The notes under the pieces: model-generated
Databases searched by the model: none
Seen by the model: the letters and a program-made list of their open reading frames with translations, nothing else
What the model was told of the DNA's origin: nothing
Virus record (IMG/VR): IMGVR_UViG_3300011116_000920
Coordinates: 1-64,000 of that record
Origin: a virus
Direction: 5' to 3' (one strand)
Length of the DNA stretch: 64,000 nucleotides
In this document: piece by piece, positions 30,370 to 38,069 of the stretch
How the letters are laid out: each line of letters opens with the position of its first letter
Position numbering within the stretch: the first letter of the stretch is position 1
Position numbers and translations under genes: made by a program

Positions 30370-30404
30370 CGACATATTATTAACCACTTTAAATTTTTAG
30401 AATC

Positions 30405-30977
30405 ATGCCAAATTGGTGTTCAAATTGTATCTCATTTGAAGGTAATGAGAAAGCTATGGAAACATTTAGAAAAGATGTTGCCAGTATTGAGGACGGTCAT
30501 TGTATATTTACTGCATTGACGGATTATAAAGAAGAATGGAGCTATGATGCTTGGTGTAATGAGTTCGGCACTAAATGGAGTGTAACGATGGACGATGACA
30601 TTAGACATTCAGTAGAAAACAATGATTACTTTAATTGTGAAACGGCTTGGAGTCCATGTACGGAATTTGTTAAGAAGGTATGTAAGAAGTACGGAATAGA
30701 AGGACGGATTGAATATTCAGAACCAGGGAATGACTTTGCAGGATTTGTATCTATTGATGTGGATGGATGTATAGTAGATGAAGTAGTGATGTCTTGTAAG
30801 GAATATGAATATAAGCATTTAGATGTTGATTATTTATTTGAGAATTTTGTCGATGATGTTAAAGAAGGATTGATTGAAAGTGAGGAGGATGTAAGAGAGG
30901 AATATTCATTTGTTACTGAGGGAGATATGGAGAGATTGATTACATTGTATTATAATAATCTCCCCTCGAAAAATTAA
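30405..30977 (+). CDS. Api92-like phage protein
   Basis: The 190-residue protein starts MPNWCSNCISFEGNEKAMET, the signature start of Api92-like (ferredoxin-like fold) phage proteins, and continues with W-rich blocks (EWSYDAWCNEFGTKWSV). These proteins are widespread in phages with no established role. The tail is acidic. Its last codons LPSKN read into a variant of the CCCCGCGGAAAATTAA motif. Confidence 0.8.
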   Translation: MPNWCSNCISFEGNEKAMETFRKDVASIEDGHCIFTALTDYKEEWSYDAWCNEFGTKWSVTMDDDIRHSVENNDYFNCETAWSPCTEFVKKVCKKYGIEGRIEYSEPGNDFAGFVSIDVDGCIVDEVVMSCKEYEYKHLDVDYLFENFVDDVKEGLIESEEDVREEYSFVTEGDMERLITLYYNNLPSKN

Positions 30978-30992
30978 CATAATATTAACGCT

Positions 30993-31030
30993 AGGGGTAT
31001 TGCGTAGTAAATTCAATACCCCTATCTTTG
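30993..31030 (+). promoter_or_regulatory. Class C dyad promoter, copy 11
   Basis: Perfect 10-bp arms AGGGGTATTG / CAATACCCCT; TTG (31000) inside the left arm, 20 nt, TATCTTTG (31023). Two TTAAC boxes 11 nt apart just upstream. Confidence 0.9.
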
Positions 31031-31062
31031 CACTATATTCTTTACCACTAAACTAAAAAAAA

Positions 31063-31734
31063 ATGAGAGTTTTAATTGCGTGTGAGGAAAGCCAAGCAAC
31101 AACAAAGGAATTTAGAAAGTTAGGACACGAGGCATTTTCTTGCGACTTACTACCGTGTAGCGGTGGCCATCCGGAATGGCATTTCCAATGCGACGTTTTC
31201 AAAGTAATAAATGAAGGTTGGGATTTACTGATTGGCCATCCACCTTGTACGTTCCTAACGGGAAGCGGTGTTCAATGGTTATCTAATCCCGAAGATAAGG
31301 ACTTGCCTTTCGAAGAGCGTAGGCCTCATCCTAAGTACCCTAACAGAAGAAAGGATATGTTAGATAGCGTGGAATTTGTAAAGGCTCTTTATGATTCTAA
31401 TATAAAACACGTTGCTATTGAGAACCCCGTTGGCTTATTGAGTAGCAGATGGAAGAAGCCTAATCAAATAGTTCAGCCTTATATGTTTGGGGATGAGGCG
31501 ACAAAGACTACTTGCTTATGGTTAAAGAACCTACCCGAATTAGAGCCTACGAACATAGTAGGTAAAGGTGAAAGAACATTTTTCAGCTCGGGTAAATCAC
31601 ACCCTAAATGGTATGCCGATGCTTTGAAGAATGCTAAGACTAAGCAAGAAAGACAGACGTTGAGAAGTAAGACATTCTTAGGAATGGCAGAAGCGATGGC
31701 TACTCAATGGTCAAAATACATAGAAGAAAATTAA
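31063..31734 (+). CDS. Small C5-cytosine-methyltransferase-like protein
   Basis: The 223-residue protein starts MRVLIACEESQATTKEFRKL, fits a Rossmann strand, and has GHPPCTFLTGSG (PPC at 60-62, the nucleophile motif IV of C5 methyltransferases) and VAIENPVGLL (EN at 120-121, motif VI). It is shorter than typical enzymes and lacks an obvious target-recognition domain. It could modify phage or host DNA or act on a nucleotide. Paired with class C copies 11 and 12. Confidence 0.65.
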   Translation: MRVLIACEESQATTKEFRKLGHEAFSCDLLPCSGGHPEWHFQCDVFKVINEGWDLLIGHPPCTFLTGSGVQWLSNPEDKDLPFEERRPHPKYPNRRKDMLDSVEFVKALYDSNIKHVAIENPVGLLSSRWKKPNQIVQPYMFGDEATKTTCLWLKNLPELEPTNIVGKGERTFFSSGKSHPKWYADALKNAKTKQERQTLRSKTFLGMAEAMATQWSKYIEEN

Positions 31735-31749
31735 CAAAACATTAACGCT

Positions 31750-31787
31750 AGGGGTATTGCGTAGTAAATTCAATACCCCTATCTTTG
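31750..31787 (+). promoter_or_regulatory. Class C dyad promoter, copy 12
   Basis: Identical to copy 11 across the dyad (AGGGGTATTG / CAATACCCCT) and -7 element, so a recent duplication flanks the methyltransferase-like gene. Two TTAAC boxes 11 nt apart upstream. Confidence 0.9.
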
Positions 31788-31820
31788 CACTAAATTATTC
31801 ACCACTTTAAAACAAAAAAA

Positions 31821-32027
31821 ATGAACTTTATTGAATTAACTGAATTAGACGGTAAAAAATTTATTGGAAACATAAATCTCATACAAAGAGTTTATGTAAA
31901 TAGTAAAGGTGTAACCGTGGTTATTGGTTGGAAAACCTCTGGTTATCCACACTTTATTGAGGAATCATACGAAAAGGTTGTAGAGAAAATCAATGCGAGG
32001 TTAGCGGGTGTCAATAGACTTAAATAA
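31821..32027 (+). CDS. FlbD-like small protein (68 aa), copy 2
   Basis: Starts MNFIELTELDGKKFIGNINL, close to the 29273 product, and ends with FIEESYEKVVEKINARL. Copy 2 lacks the TTLNTT insertion of copy 1. Function unknown. Confidence 0.6.
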   Translation: MNFIELTELDGKKFIGNINLIQRVYVNSKGVTVVIGWKTSGYPHFIEESYEKVVEKINARLAGVNRLK

Positions 32028-32053
32028 TTAATCACCACTTTAAAACTAAAAAA

Positions 32054-32242
32054 ATGAAAAAAGTCATTGAAGGGAAAAGACCTGCTCCGATGAAGGATGA
32101 GAAGTACATCATCTTTAAGGGCGAGAGTATTGTAGGTACTGCAAATTCTCTTGCGAAAGCTTGGGAAATCTACGATGGTCAAAAACCAAAAATCCGGATC
32201 CTTGACGGTCGGGCTATCTATAGAGCAATCCACGAAGAGTAA
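32054..32242 (+). CDS. Small basic protein (62 aa)
   Basis: A 62-residue protein starting MKKVIEGKRPAPMKDEKYII, with the helix TANSLAKAWEIYDG. No promoter of its own; leader AATCACCACTTTAAAACTAAA links it to the previous gene. Confidence 0.6.
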   Translation: MKKVIEGKRPAPMKDEKYIIFKGESIVGTANSLAKAWEIYDGQKPKIRILDGRAIYRAIHEE

Positions 32243-32275
32243 AAATTAATCACCACTTTAAAACTAAAAAAAAAA

Positions 32276-32512
32276 ATGAACGAAGTAGAAAAGGCAAAAG
32301 CAGTATTAAGAGCGAATGGTTACTTTGTAGATAACCTATGGCATATCCAGGATGTACAAGCTAACTACATGAAGGCTAGCGACGAAGAAGCTCAAAAGAT
32401 TTTAAACATAGCGCTAACCAACGAAGCTACTATGGAACAAATATCGTTTGCAATTACCGATGCGATAGAGTCTTACTTTGATGATGAGTTAGATAACGAT
32501 TACGAAGATTAA
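32276..32512 (+). CDS. Small acidic protein (78 aa)
   Basis: Starts MNEVEKAKAVLRANGYFVDN, continues with LWHIQDVQANYMKASDEEAQ and ends acidic (YFDDELDNDYED). The first part, a helix then NGYFVDNLWHIQDV, resembles a small phage family with a similar strand-helix order. Third gene of the 31821 unit. Confidence 0.65.
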   Translation: MNEVEKAKAVLRANGYFVDNLWHIQDVQANYMKASDEEAQKILNIALTNEATMEQISFAITDAIESYFDDELDNDYED

Positions 32513-32527
32513 CATAATCTTAACGAT

Positions 32528-32565
32528 AGGGGTGTTGCATATTATATCCGATACCCTTATCTTTG
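32528..32565 (+). promoter_or_regulatory. Class C dyad promoter, copy 13
   Basis: Arms AGGGGTGTTG / CGATACCCT (partly mismatched); TTG (32535), 20 nt, TATCTTTG (32558). Two TTAAC boxes 11 nt apart. Confidence 0.75.
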
Positions 32566-32599
32566 CACTATATTATTTACCACTAAACTAAAAAAACAA

Positions 32600-32890
32600 A
32601 TGACAAGGGAATTCGTTGAGAGCATAGAGTCCAAGTTAAATATTAATTTCGGGTATTTTATCAGATGCGATGACGAGAGAGTACGTGTAAATCCTAATAT
32701 CTCTACACCTAAAGGTATAGCTACTGACATGTACTTTCACCTTTGGGAAACCGAAAGGTTAATCTATGCGTTGGAATTATTCGAAAAGCATAATTTAAAC
32801 TATGATTTTGGGTTTCAGGAATGGGATGAGGAATCTCAAGAAATTGATGAAATACTGTACGTAGATAATAATTACCTAAATAATTGTTAG
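32600..32890 (+). CDS. Small acidic protein (96 aa)
   Basis: Starts MTREFVESIESKLNINFGYF; the C-terminal half is acidic (DFGFQEWDEESQEIDEILY). Driven by class C copy 13 with the leader TACCACTAAACTAAAAAAAC. No family recognised. Confidence 0.65.
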   Translation: MTREFVESIESKLNINFGYFIRCDDERVRVNPNISTPKGIATDMYFHLWETERLIYALELFEKHNLNYDFGFQEWDEESQEIDEILYVDNNYLNNC

Positions 32891-32902
32891 TAAAAAAATG
32901 TA

Positions 32903-32942
32903 AGGGAATGTTTGGATATGTTAAATACTTCCCCTATCTTTG
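32903..32942 (+). promoter_or_regulatory. Class C dyad promoter, copy 14
   Basis: Arms GGGAATGTTT / AAATACTTCCC (one bulge); TTTG (32911), 20 nt, TATCTTTG (32935). Confidence 0.75.
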
Positions 32943-32974
32943 CACTAAATTATTAACCACTAAACTAAAAAAAA

Positions 32975-33709
32975 ATGGGCGACCAAAAAATTAAGATTGT
33001 AGAAGATTTTGTATGGCTATTGATTACCGACAAAGCTAAGGAAGTTTACCAGTCGGGTTTATTTGATGGTTCTATCTGTGCGCTACATGATGACGGTAGC
33101 GAGGATTTATGTGAGACCTACGAAGACCTTACCGAAGCATTAGAGAGAGGTCTTGAAATCGGGATAGAGGTTGGTCATATAAACAAACCAGAGCCTAAGA
33201 AAATAGAATGGTTTAATGACCTACGTAATTTAGATGTTAGGGAATTTAGGAACCTAGACCCTATTATGGAAGCTAAGACAGATGAGGAGTGGGTTAGAGC
33301 AGGAGAGCAAGGCATTCCAGCTTGGTGCTACTACAACAATGACCCAGCGAACAACGAAATATTTGGCAAGCTATATAATTGGCATGCGGTAAATGATAAG
33401 AGAGGACTTGCACCAGAAGGATATAGAATCCCAACCATAAAGGAGTTAGATGATTTGTATATTAGTCCAGGTTATCCAGCGTCAGGGTGGCGTACTAAAA
33501 TAACTAATTTCTGTAAACATCTTCACGGAAATTACTTCACTTGTTTTGATGGCCTTAGAGAAAGAAGTTTCATTTGGAGTTCTACGGAAGATGATATTGA
33601 TACAGATTTTGCTTGGTACAGTTACTTTACAAGACACCACGATACTACTCAGGGCATAGACGTAAATTACAAGTCAATGGGTGCATCGGTTATCTGCATC
33701 AAAGATTAA
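32975..33709 (+). CDS. FISUMP-domain protein (Fibrobacter paralogous domain)
   Basis: Residues about 105-244 form a FISUMP domain: NEIFGKLYNWHAVNDKRGL, APEGYRIPTIKELDDLY, FIWSSTEDDIDTDFAWY and a closing YKSMGASVICIKD. In Bacteroidota and Fibrobacteres these domains occur in exported proteins. Here there is no signal peptide, and an unrelated acidic N-terminal region (1-95) is fused. It is probably a host-derived domain captured by the phage. Driven by class C copy 14. Confidence 0.75.
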   Translation: MGDQKIKIVEDFVWLLITDKAKEVYQSGLFDGSICALHDDGSEDLCETYEDLTEALERGLEIGIEVGHINKPEPKKIEWFNDLRNLDVREFRNLDPIMEAKTDEEWVRAGEQGIPAWCYYNNDPANNEIFGKLYNWHAVNDKRGLAPEGYRIPTIKELDDLYISPGYPASGWRTKITNFCKHLHGNYFTCFDGLRERSFIWSSTEDDIDTDFAWYSYFTRHHDTTQGIDVNYKSMGASVICIKD

Positions 33710-33723
33710 CAAAATTTTAACAT

Positions 33724-33762
33724 GGGGGGATTTGGATTTCTTGTTTATCCCCCCTATATTTG
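33724..33762 (+). promoter_or_regulatory. Class C dyad promoter, copy 15
   Basis: Arms GGGGGGAT / ATCCCCCC; TTTG (33731), 20 nt, TATATTTG (33755). Two TTAAC boxes 11 nt apart precede it. Confidence 0.8.
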
Positions 33763-33795
33763 CATCATATTATTCACCACTTTAAAACTACAAAA

Positions 33796-34089
33796 ATGAA
33801 CGTTGACAGAAGTTCTTATTTATTCAAGATTGTTTCTTATCATGTATCAAACATCTGTAATGAAATTCTTAATGAGGATGATGAAAAATCAGAAAGGTAC
33901 GGAACAAAGAAAGCTAAAGACATTTTAGAATACACTCACATGATGGGTTCATTTGAGTCAATCATGGAAAACTTAGATGCATTGACATGTAAGATAGTAG
34001 AGAATGTTCCTACCCACATCTTAGAAGGACATGATGAAATGTTATATGATTATGTTTTCATTAGTTTCTTAAATCACTTTTCAAAATAA
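33796..34089 (+). CDS. Small hypothetical protein (97 aa)
   Basis: ATG 33796 follows the leader CACCACTTTAAAACTACAAAA; an in-frame ATG at 33760 lies in the promoter. Helical, starting MNVDRSSYLFKIVSYHVSNI. No family recognised. Confidence 0.65.
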   Translation: MNVDRSSYLFKIVSYHVSNICNEILNEDDEKSERYGTKKAKDILEYTHMMGSFESIMENLDALTCKIVENVPTHILEGHDEMLYDYVFISFLNHFSK

Positions 34090-34094
34090 ACAAC

Positions 34095-34295
34095 ATGAGA
34101 AATAGTAAAGAATGGATAGCTGTCTTAAATGGCACAAGGATTGATTCTAATGGGTTCTACTGTGGTGCGGCCTGTGTTACCTCCTACAATAAGAAAGAGG
34201 CCATACGATTGCTCTCTAAGGCTAAGATGCATTACTTCGGCACCTATAAGATTAACAAGGAGGTTAGGAAGAATACAAACATCTACGCTAATTAA
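34095..34295 (+). CDS. Small basic protein (66 aa)
   Basis: Starts MRNSKEWIAVLNGTRIDSNG, has two cysteines in GFYCGAACVTS, then the helix KKEAIRLLSKAKMHYFG. Sits 5 nt after the previous stop, so it is co-transcribed. Unknown family. Confidence 0.6.
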   Translation: MRNSKEWIAVLNGTRIDSNGFYCGAACVTSYNKKEAIRLLSKAKMHYFGTYKINKEVRKNTNIYAN

Positions 34296-34310
34296 CAAAA
34301 TTTTAACATG

Positions 34311-34348
34311 AGGGGTATTGTATATATCATGTAAGCTCCTTATCTTTG
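34311..34348 (+). promoter_or_regulatory. Class C promoter, copy 16 (weak dyad)
   Basis: AGGGGTATTG on the left and GCTCCT on the right pair poorly, so the dyad has decayed. ATTG (34317), 20 nt, TATCTTTG (34341), with two TTAAC boxes 11 nt apart upstream, are intact. Confidence 0.7.
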
Positions 34349-34381
34349 TATCATATTATTAACCACTTTAAATTTTAAATC

Positions 34382-34612
34382 ATGCAGTTAGATAAAGTAA
34401 TGTTGGATAAATTGGAATCCTGGTTTGAGACCTATAATCCTGATAGTATGTTATTTGGATTTGATATAGATGAAGAGGATGAAGAGTTGATGTATAAAGA
34501 TTATCAAGAGTTAATTGAGTTACTGGGGAGAGCTAAGAGGAATGAGTTAACAGATGATGATAAAGATGTTATATCATTCCATTTAGATTGTATTGAAAAT
34601 GATGAAGAGTAA
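34382..34612 (+). CDS. Small acidic protein (76 aa)
   Basis: A strongly acidic helical protein (MQLDKVMLDKLESWFETYNP ... FDIDEEDEELMYKDYQEL). Driven by class C copy 16 with the leader AACCACTTTAAATTTTAAATC. Charge pattern would allow DNA mimicry, but that is only a guess. Confidence 0.65.
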   Translation: MQLDKVMLDKLESWFETYNPDSMLFGFDIDEEDEELMYKDYQELIELLGRAKRNELTDDDKDVISFHLDCIENDEE

Positions 34613-34642
34613 TTTTTAGTCACCGCGAAAAACTTAAAAAAA

Positions 34643-34873
34643 ATGATAGACCAAATTAAATTTCATAATGGCGATTTAGATTTTGAGATTGATAAAATTA
34701 AATCTTTTGTTTGCCATACATCGATTACAGTCAATGAAGATTATAATCTTGACTATCCATTTATATTAGATGTAGAGGATAGTTCTTATTTCTATGCAAA
34801 TAAATTAGACAGAGACTCTGATTATATTAAATTAAAAGAATTATTGTTCACCACGAAAAACTTAAAAAAATGA
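34643..34873 (+). CDS. Small acidic protein (76 aa)
   Basis: Starts MIDQIKFHNGDLDFEIDKIK. Its leader CACCGCGAAAAACTTAAAAA recurs as CACCACGAAAAACTTAAAAA inside its own 3' end, in front of the next gene. It overlaps the next start by 4 nt. Confidence 0.6.
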   Translation: MIDQIKFHNGDLDFEIDKIKSFVCHTSITVNEDYNLDYPFILDVEDSSYFYANKLDRDSDYIKLKELLFTTKNLKK

Positions 34874-35145
34874 TAGACGAAAAAGAGTTAAGTGATTTTC
34901 TCCCAGGAAGGGATGTAAATGATTTTGTATTCACCGTGTTAGATAAGCACAGCGATGAAGTACTTACATGGTACATAGAAGATGTCCTTGATGAAATAAA
35001 CAGAGACAGATCCGGAAAGTGGGTTGATTATACTAAGGATGATTGGTTCGATGGATGGTCGGCATTTTGTGAGGACGACATCTTTACCATGTTACAGATA
35101 GAAGATAAGGGAGATATAGTAGGAGCGCCTTTCCCCTTCATTTAA
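34870..35145 (+). CDS. Small acidic protein (91 aa), paralogue of the 22514 gene
   Basis: Shares FLPGRDVNDFVFTVLD (FLPLRNVNDLEFTVLN in the paralogue), YIEDVLDEINRDRSGKW and DWFDGWSAFCEDD with the gene at 22514. Starts in the ATGA overlap with the previous stop. Function unknown. Confidence 0.7.
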   Translation: MIDEKELSDFLPGRDVNDFVFTVLDKHSDEVLTWYIEDVLDEINRDRSGKWVDYTKDDWFDGWSAFCEDDIFTMLQIEDKGDIVGAPFPFI

Positions 35146-35153
35146 AATATATC

Positions 35154-35224
35154 AGCAAGGTAGTTCAGTGGTAGAATGGGATTTTATTATTCCCAGGACG
35201 CAGGTTCGATTCCTGCCCTTGCTA
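35154..35224 (+). tRNA. tRNA, probably Ile (anticodon TAT)
   Basis: Acceptor AGCAAGG / CCTTGCT, T-arm GCAGG / CCTGC with TTCGATT, and the D-arm are regular. The anticodon stem GGGAT / TTCCC has a T-T mismatch at its inner end and the loop TTTATTA gives anticodon TAT. The body is very like that of the tRNA-Leu at 45320 (same acceptor and T-arm). Confidence 0.75.
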
Positions 35225-35238
35225 CTAAAAATAATAAC

Positions 35239-35415
35239 ATGAGTTACGAATCAAAGTATATTGAGCAGCCAGTAGTGAGCGTGCATGATTCAGGTGAGGA
35301 AGGACCTATGCTTGTAATCCACAGTCACATCAACCAGAAGGGTAAGATGATTCTAAGCAAAGACGAAGCATCCCTACTGTTACTAGAGCTGTATAAATTC
35401 ATTGAAAACAACTAA
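35239..35415 (+). CDS. Small hypothetical protein (58 aa)
   Basis: ATG 35239 lies 15 nt after the tRNA; an upstream in-frame ATG is inside the tRNA. Starts MSYESKYIEQPVVSVHDSGE, ends with a helix (SKDEASLLLLELYKFIENN). It ends 1 nt before the epimerase gene. Confidence 0.6.
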   Translation: MSYESKYIEQPVVSVHDSGEEGPMLVIHSHINQKGKMILSKDEASLLLLELYKFIENN

Positions 35416-35416
35416 C

Positions 35417-36424
35417 ATGAAAGTATTAATAACGGGTGTCGCAGGATTCATTGGCAGTCATCTAGCACATTCTATGTTAACCCAATGTCACAAAGTGATA
35501 GGTGTGGACTTCATTGATGGAAGCGATACCCAGTTATTAAAGATGATGAGATTGAATGATGTATGGGATAATCAACAGGATAGAAAAAACACCGGGTACT
35601 ACAACTTGGACATAGCAGACAAGAAGAAGGTAGACATCTTATTCTCCCTGCACAGGTTTGACCTAGTTGTTCACTTGGCAGGACAGGCCGGAGTTAGAGC
35701 TAGCGTCAAGGATCCGGATCTATTTGCCCGATCAAATGTCCAAGGATTCTTAAACATTATAGAAGCATGTAAGAAATATGAAGTAAAGCATTTAGTGTAT
35801 GCATCTAGTTCAAGTGTATATGGAATGGGTAGTAACATGGATATGGCATTTAGTACAGATGATAGAACAGATGGGCCGGTATCCTTTTATGCAGCGACTA
35901 AGAAGATGAATGAATTGACGGCACATGTATATAGTCATTTGTTCAACATGCGTACTACAGGTCTTAGATTCTTTACAGTGTATGGTCCATGGGGTAGACC
36001 GGATATGATGGTTTATAAATTTACATATAACATCCATAATAACATTCCTATTAACATTTATAATCATGGAGAGATGTTTAGAGAATTTACTTACATTGAT
36101 GATATTATTGATGGGATTAATATTGTGATTAAAAATGAAACGGATGTCAAGTACATGTTATATAATGTAGGGAGCAATGAGAGCATTAAGATTTTAGATT
36201 TCATTGATGTTCTGGAGGAGGAGATTGGAAAGAAGGCCCGCCGGAATTTAGAACGGATGCAGGACGGAGATGTTTACTTCACTGCGTCCGATGTATCACC
36301 CCTAAGAAGATTAGGATACGAACCGAAAGTAAAATACAGGGAAGGAATCAGACGGTTTTTAAAATGGTATGATTCAATAGACGATATAGAACACCGGACC
36401 ATAATGGAACAGACCGGTGTGTAA
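35417..36424 (+). CDS. NAD-dependent nucleotide-sugar epimerase
   Basis: The 335-residue extended short-chain dehydrogenase has GVAGFIGS (residues 7-14, NAD-binding GxxGxxG) and the catalytic YAATK (Y158, K162) with SSSVYG upstream. RFFTVYGPWGRPDM near 194-207 is typical of UDP-glucuronate 4-epimerases and dTDP-glucose dehydratase relatives. It likely provides an activated sugar for the phage's glycosyltransferases, or remodels host surface sugar supply. I chose ATG 35417; five extra in-frame codons exist upstream. Confidence 0.85.
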   Translation: MKVLITGVAGFIGSHLAHSMLTQCHKVIGVDFIDGSDTQLLKMMRLNDVWDNQQDRKNTGYYNLDIADKKKVDILFSLHRFDLVVHLAGQAGVRASVKDPDLFARSNVQGFLNIIEACKKYEVKHLVYASSSSVYGMGSNMDMAFSTDDRTDGPVSFYAATKKMNELTAHVYSHLFNMRTTGLRFFTVYGPWGRPDMMVYKFTYNIHNNIPINIYNHGEMFREFTYIDDIIDGINIVIKNETDVKYMLYNVGSNESIKILDFIDVLEEEIGKKARRNLERMQDGDVYFTASDVSPLRRLGYEPKVKYREGIRRFLKWYDSIDDIEHRTIMEQTGV

Positions 36425-36449
36425 GAGCAAAGTTTAAGTGGTGCATTTT

Positions 36450-36495
36450 AGAAGGTGGGCTCTAACCTCCCCGGTTAACCTACCTTCCTTTTAAA
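36450..36495 (+). terminator. Terminator-like hairpin
   Basis: Stem GAAGGTGGG / CCTACCTTC (with wobble) around a pyrimidine-rich loop, followed by CTTTTAAAA. It separates the epimerase from the next gene. Confidence 0.6.
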
Positions 36496-36514
36496 AAACA
36501 AACAAATCAATTAT

Positions 36515-36862
36515 ATGAGATCAATTCTTTCAACCTTTTTACTCTTAGGAGTGTTTTATTCTTATGGCCAAGAACCGATTAATTGTGTAATAAACAACAC
36601 CGTTCTATTCGAAAATCTTGAGCCCGATCAAGATAAGTTCGAGTACGTTATCGTGGACCGGAGTACAGACCTGATAGACGGTATTAATCACATGCTTATG
36701 TTCGTAGTACCCCAAAGAAACAACCGGGTTGTATCTTTCCGGGGAGAAGAGCGGGAAGTGATTTACAACGCTAAGAAGAGACGGTACATCTTTGACGGAG
36801 GAACCTACAAGACCTACCCGGATCTACTTTCGGCGGTGAAGTTCTTTTTATTAACCAATTAA
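36515..36862 (+). CDS. Secreted small protein with signal peptide (115 aa)
   Basis: A signal peptide (MRSILSTFLLLGVFYSYGQ, cleavage after residue 18 or 19) precedes a 96-residue mature domain of mixed alpha/beta type (FEYVIVDRSTDLIDGINHML). No family recognised. It resembles the exported protein at 10600 only in layout. Confidence 0.65.
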   Translation: MRSILSTFLLLGVFYSYGQEPINCVINNTVLFENLEPDQDKFEYVIVDRSTDLIDGINHMLMFVVPQRNNRVVSFRGEEREVIYNAKKRRYIFDGGTYKTYPDLLSAVKFFLLTN

Positions 36863-36874
36863 CACATTTCTCAC

Positions 36875-37285
36875 ATGTCCAAAAAATTAAATTCAACGGA
36901 TCTTATACCATTAGATTCATTATCATTAGGAGAGCCATTAGGTAATAAGATGGAAATATTTAATAACGTCATTACATCTATTAAAACATTTCCAGATTCA
37001 AATTATTTATGTTGTGCTTACTTGCTTATAGAAGATCCGGAAGATGAAACAAATGTATTCTTCTTTCCATTGTTTGAAGATGATAATAAGAACATGCAAG
37101 CATTCTTATTGAAAACGGAAGATGATACAAAAGTTTTTATAGATTACATGAAGAAAGTATCTGAAAATGTAAAAGTTCCAAAGTTGAAAGAATTCATAGA
37201 TGAGATAAATCATGAGATTAAAATAGATTCTGAAAAAGGAAAATATTATAAATCATGTAGAGGAGTATTAACCATACCGGCATAA
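36875..37285 (+). CDS. Hypothetical acidic protein (136 aa)
   Basis: A 136-residue protein starting MSKKLNSTDLIPLDSLSLGE, with FFFPLFEDDNKNMQAFLLKT and an acidic middle. Codon usage is more AT-rich than the neighbouring epimerase. Twelve nt after the previous gene. Unknown family. Confidence 0.6.
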   Translation: MSKKLNSTDLIPLDSLSLGEPLGNKMEIFNNVITSIKTFPDSNYLCCAYLLIEDPEDETNVFFFPLFEDDNKNMQAFLLKTEDDTKVFIDYMKKVSENVKVPKLKEFIDEINHEIKIDSEKGKYYKSCRGVLTIPA

Positions 37286-37382
37286 ATTAGTCGCCGGGCC
37301 TGGAAAATTGGCCCCGCGGAAAATTAAGGAACGCATTTAGATTAGAGCCCAAAAAAAATATGGAAAAAAATATTCGCCGGGG

Positions 37383-37414
37383 CTTGCATATATCAAAAGA
37401 ATGTATTATCTTTG
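37383..37414 (+). promoter_or_regulatory. Bacteroidota-type promoter
   Basis: CTTG (37383), 20 nt, TATCTTTG (37407), with no dyad and no class A/B hairpin. Just upstream lies CCCCGCGGAAAATTAA (37312). Confidence 0.75.
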
Positions 37415-37435
37415 CAGCATATTAAAATGATCAAC

Positions 37436-37780
37436 ATGGAAAATGAAAAAATAGAACGGCTGTTAAATAGAACGGCAATTCTTATACAACAACGGAAAGA
37501 GTTAGAGGATAAAGAGAACGCACTTAAGAAAGAAGTACAAGAGGCCTTAGAAGAAGCAGATCTCCCAACGCTATCGACTTCAATGATATCGGTAATAAAA
37601 GTAACAAAGAAGTCCTTTACTTACTCTCCGGAAATTCAACGGCTGGAGAAAGAGGTGAAGGCAAGGAAAAGCCAGGAAGAGATTTACGGTATAGCAAAAG
37701 AAACGCTTAAGTCTCACTACATGTACACACTAAGTAAACAATTCGTAAAGGATGCTTATGACGACTTTGGAGACATTTAA
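37436..37780 (+). CDS. Small helical protein of a recurrent phage family (114 aa)
   Basis: Starts MENEKIERLLNRTAILIQQR; ATG 37427 two codons upstream is an alternative, and one at 37412 lies in the promoter. After a coiled-coil-like helix comes MISVIKVTKKSFTYS, then IQRLEKEVKARKSQEE. This is the same helix, VxxxKxxxTYS, LEK-KxRK order as the 19486 product. It overlaps the next gene by 23 nt. Confidence 0.65.
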   Translation: MENEKIERLLNRTAILIQQRKELEDKENALKKEVQEALEEADLPTLSTSMISVIKVTKKSFTYSPEIQRLEKEVKARKSQEEIYGIAKETLKSHYMYTLSKQFVKDAYDDFGDI

Positions 37781-38063
37781 AGAACGATTCACCGACGCAC
37801 TTTCCATTAGGTTGAACGGTGTTAGATACTGCGGTAAACGACTACAAACAGACGGAGTTGAATTATATGTTTTAACCGGTGACTATAATCCGGTTCATAA
37901 ACAATACATGGAGTACATGGCAATGGTCCACTCTCCAACCGGTAATATAAACATAATAAGCATGGAAGAGAACGGTAAGTTATTTCCTTGGATTACTTTG
38001 AACATGGCCAAACAGATCACAGAATTTATAAACATTAACAAAAAGGGTGCAGCCCGTAAATAA
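37758..38063 (+). CDS. Small basic protein (101 aa)
   Basis: Starts MTTLETFKERFTDALSIRLN; two more in-frame codons at 37752 are possible. It is beta-rich in the middle (YCGKRLQTDGVELYVLTGDY) with a basic tail. Placed between the helical protein and the SSB-tailed protein, it could belong to a DNA-replication group, but no motif supports that. Confidence 0.6.
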   Translation: MTTLETFKERFTDALSIRLNGVRYCGKRLQTDGVELYVLTGDYNPVHKQYMEYMAMVHSPTGNINIISMEENGKLFPWITLNMAKQITEFININKKGAARK

Positions 38064-38069
38064 ATTAAC

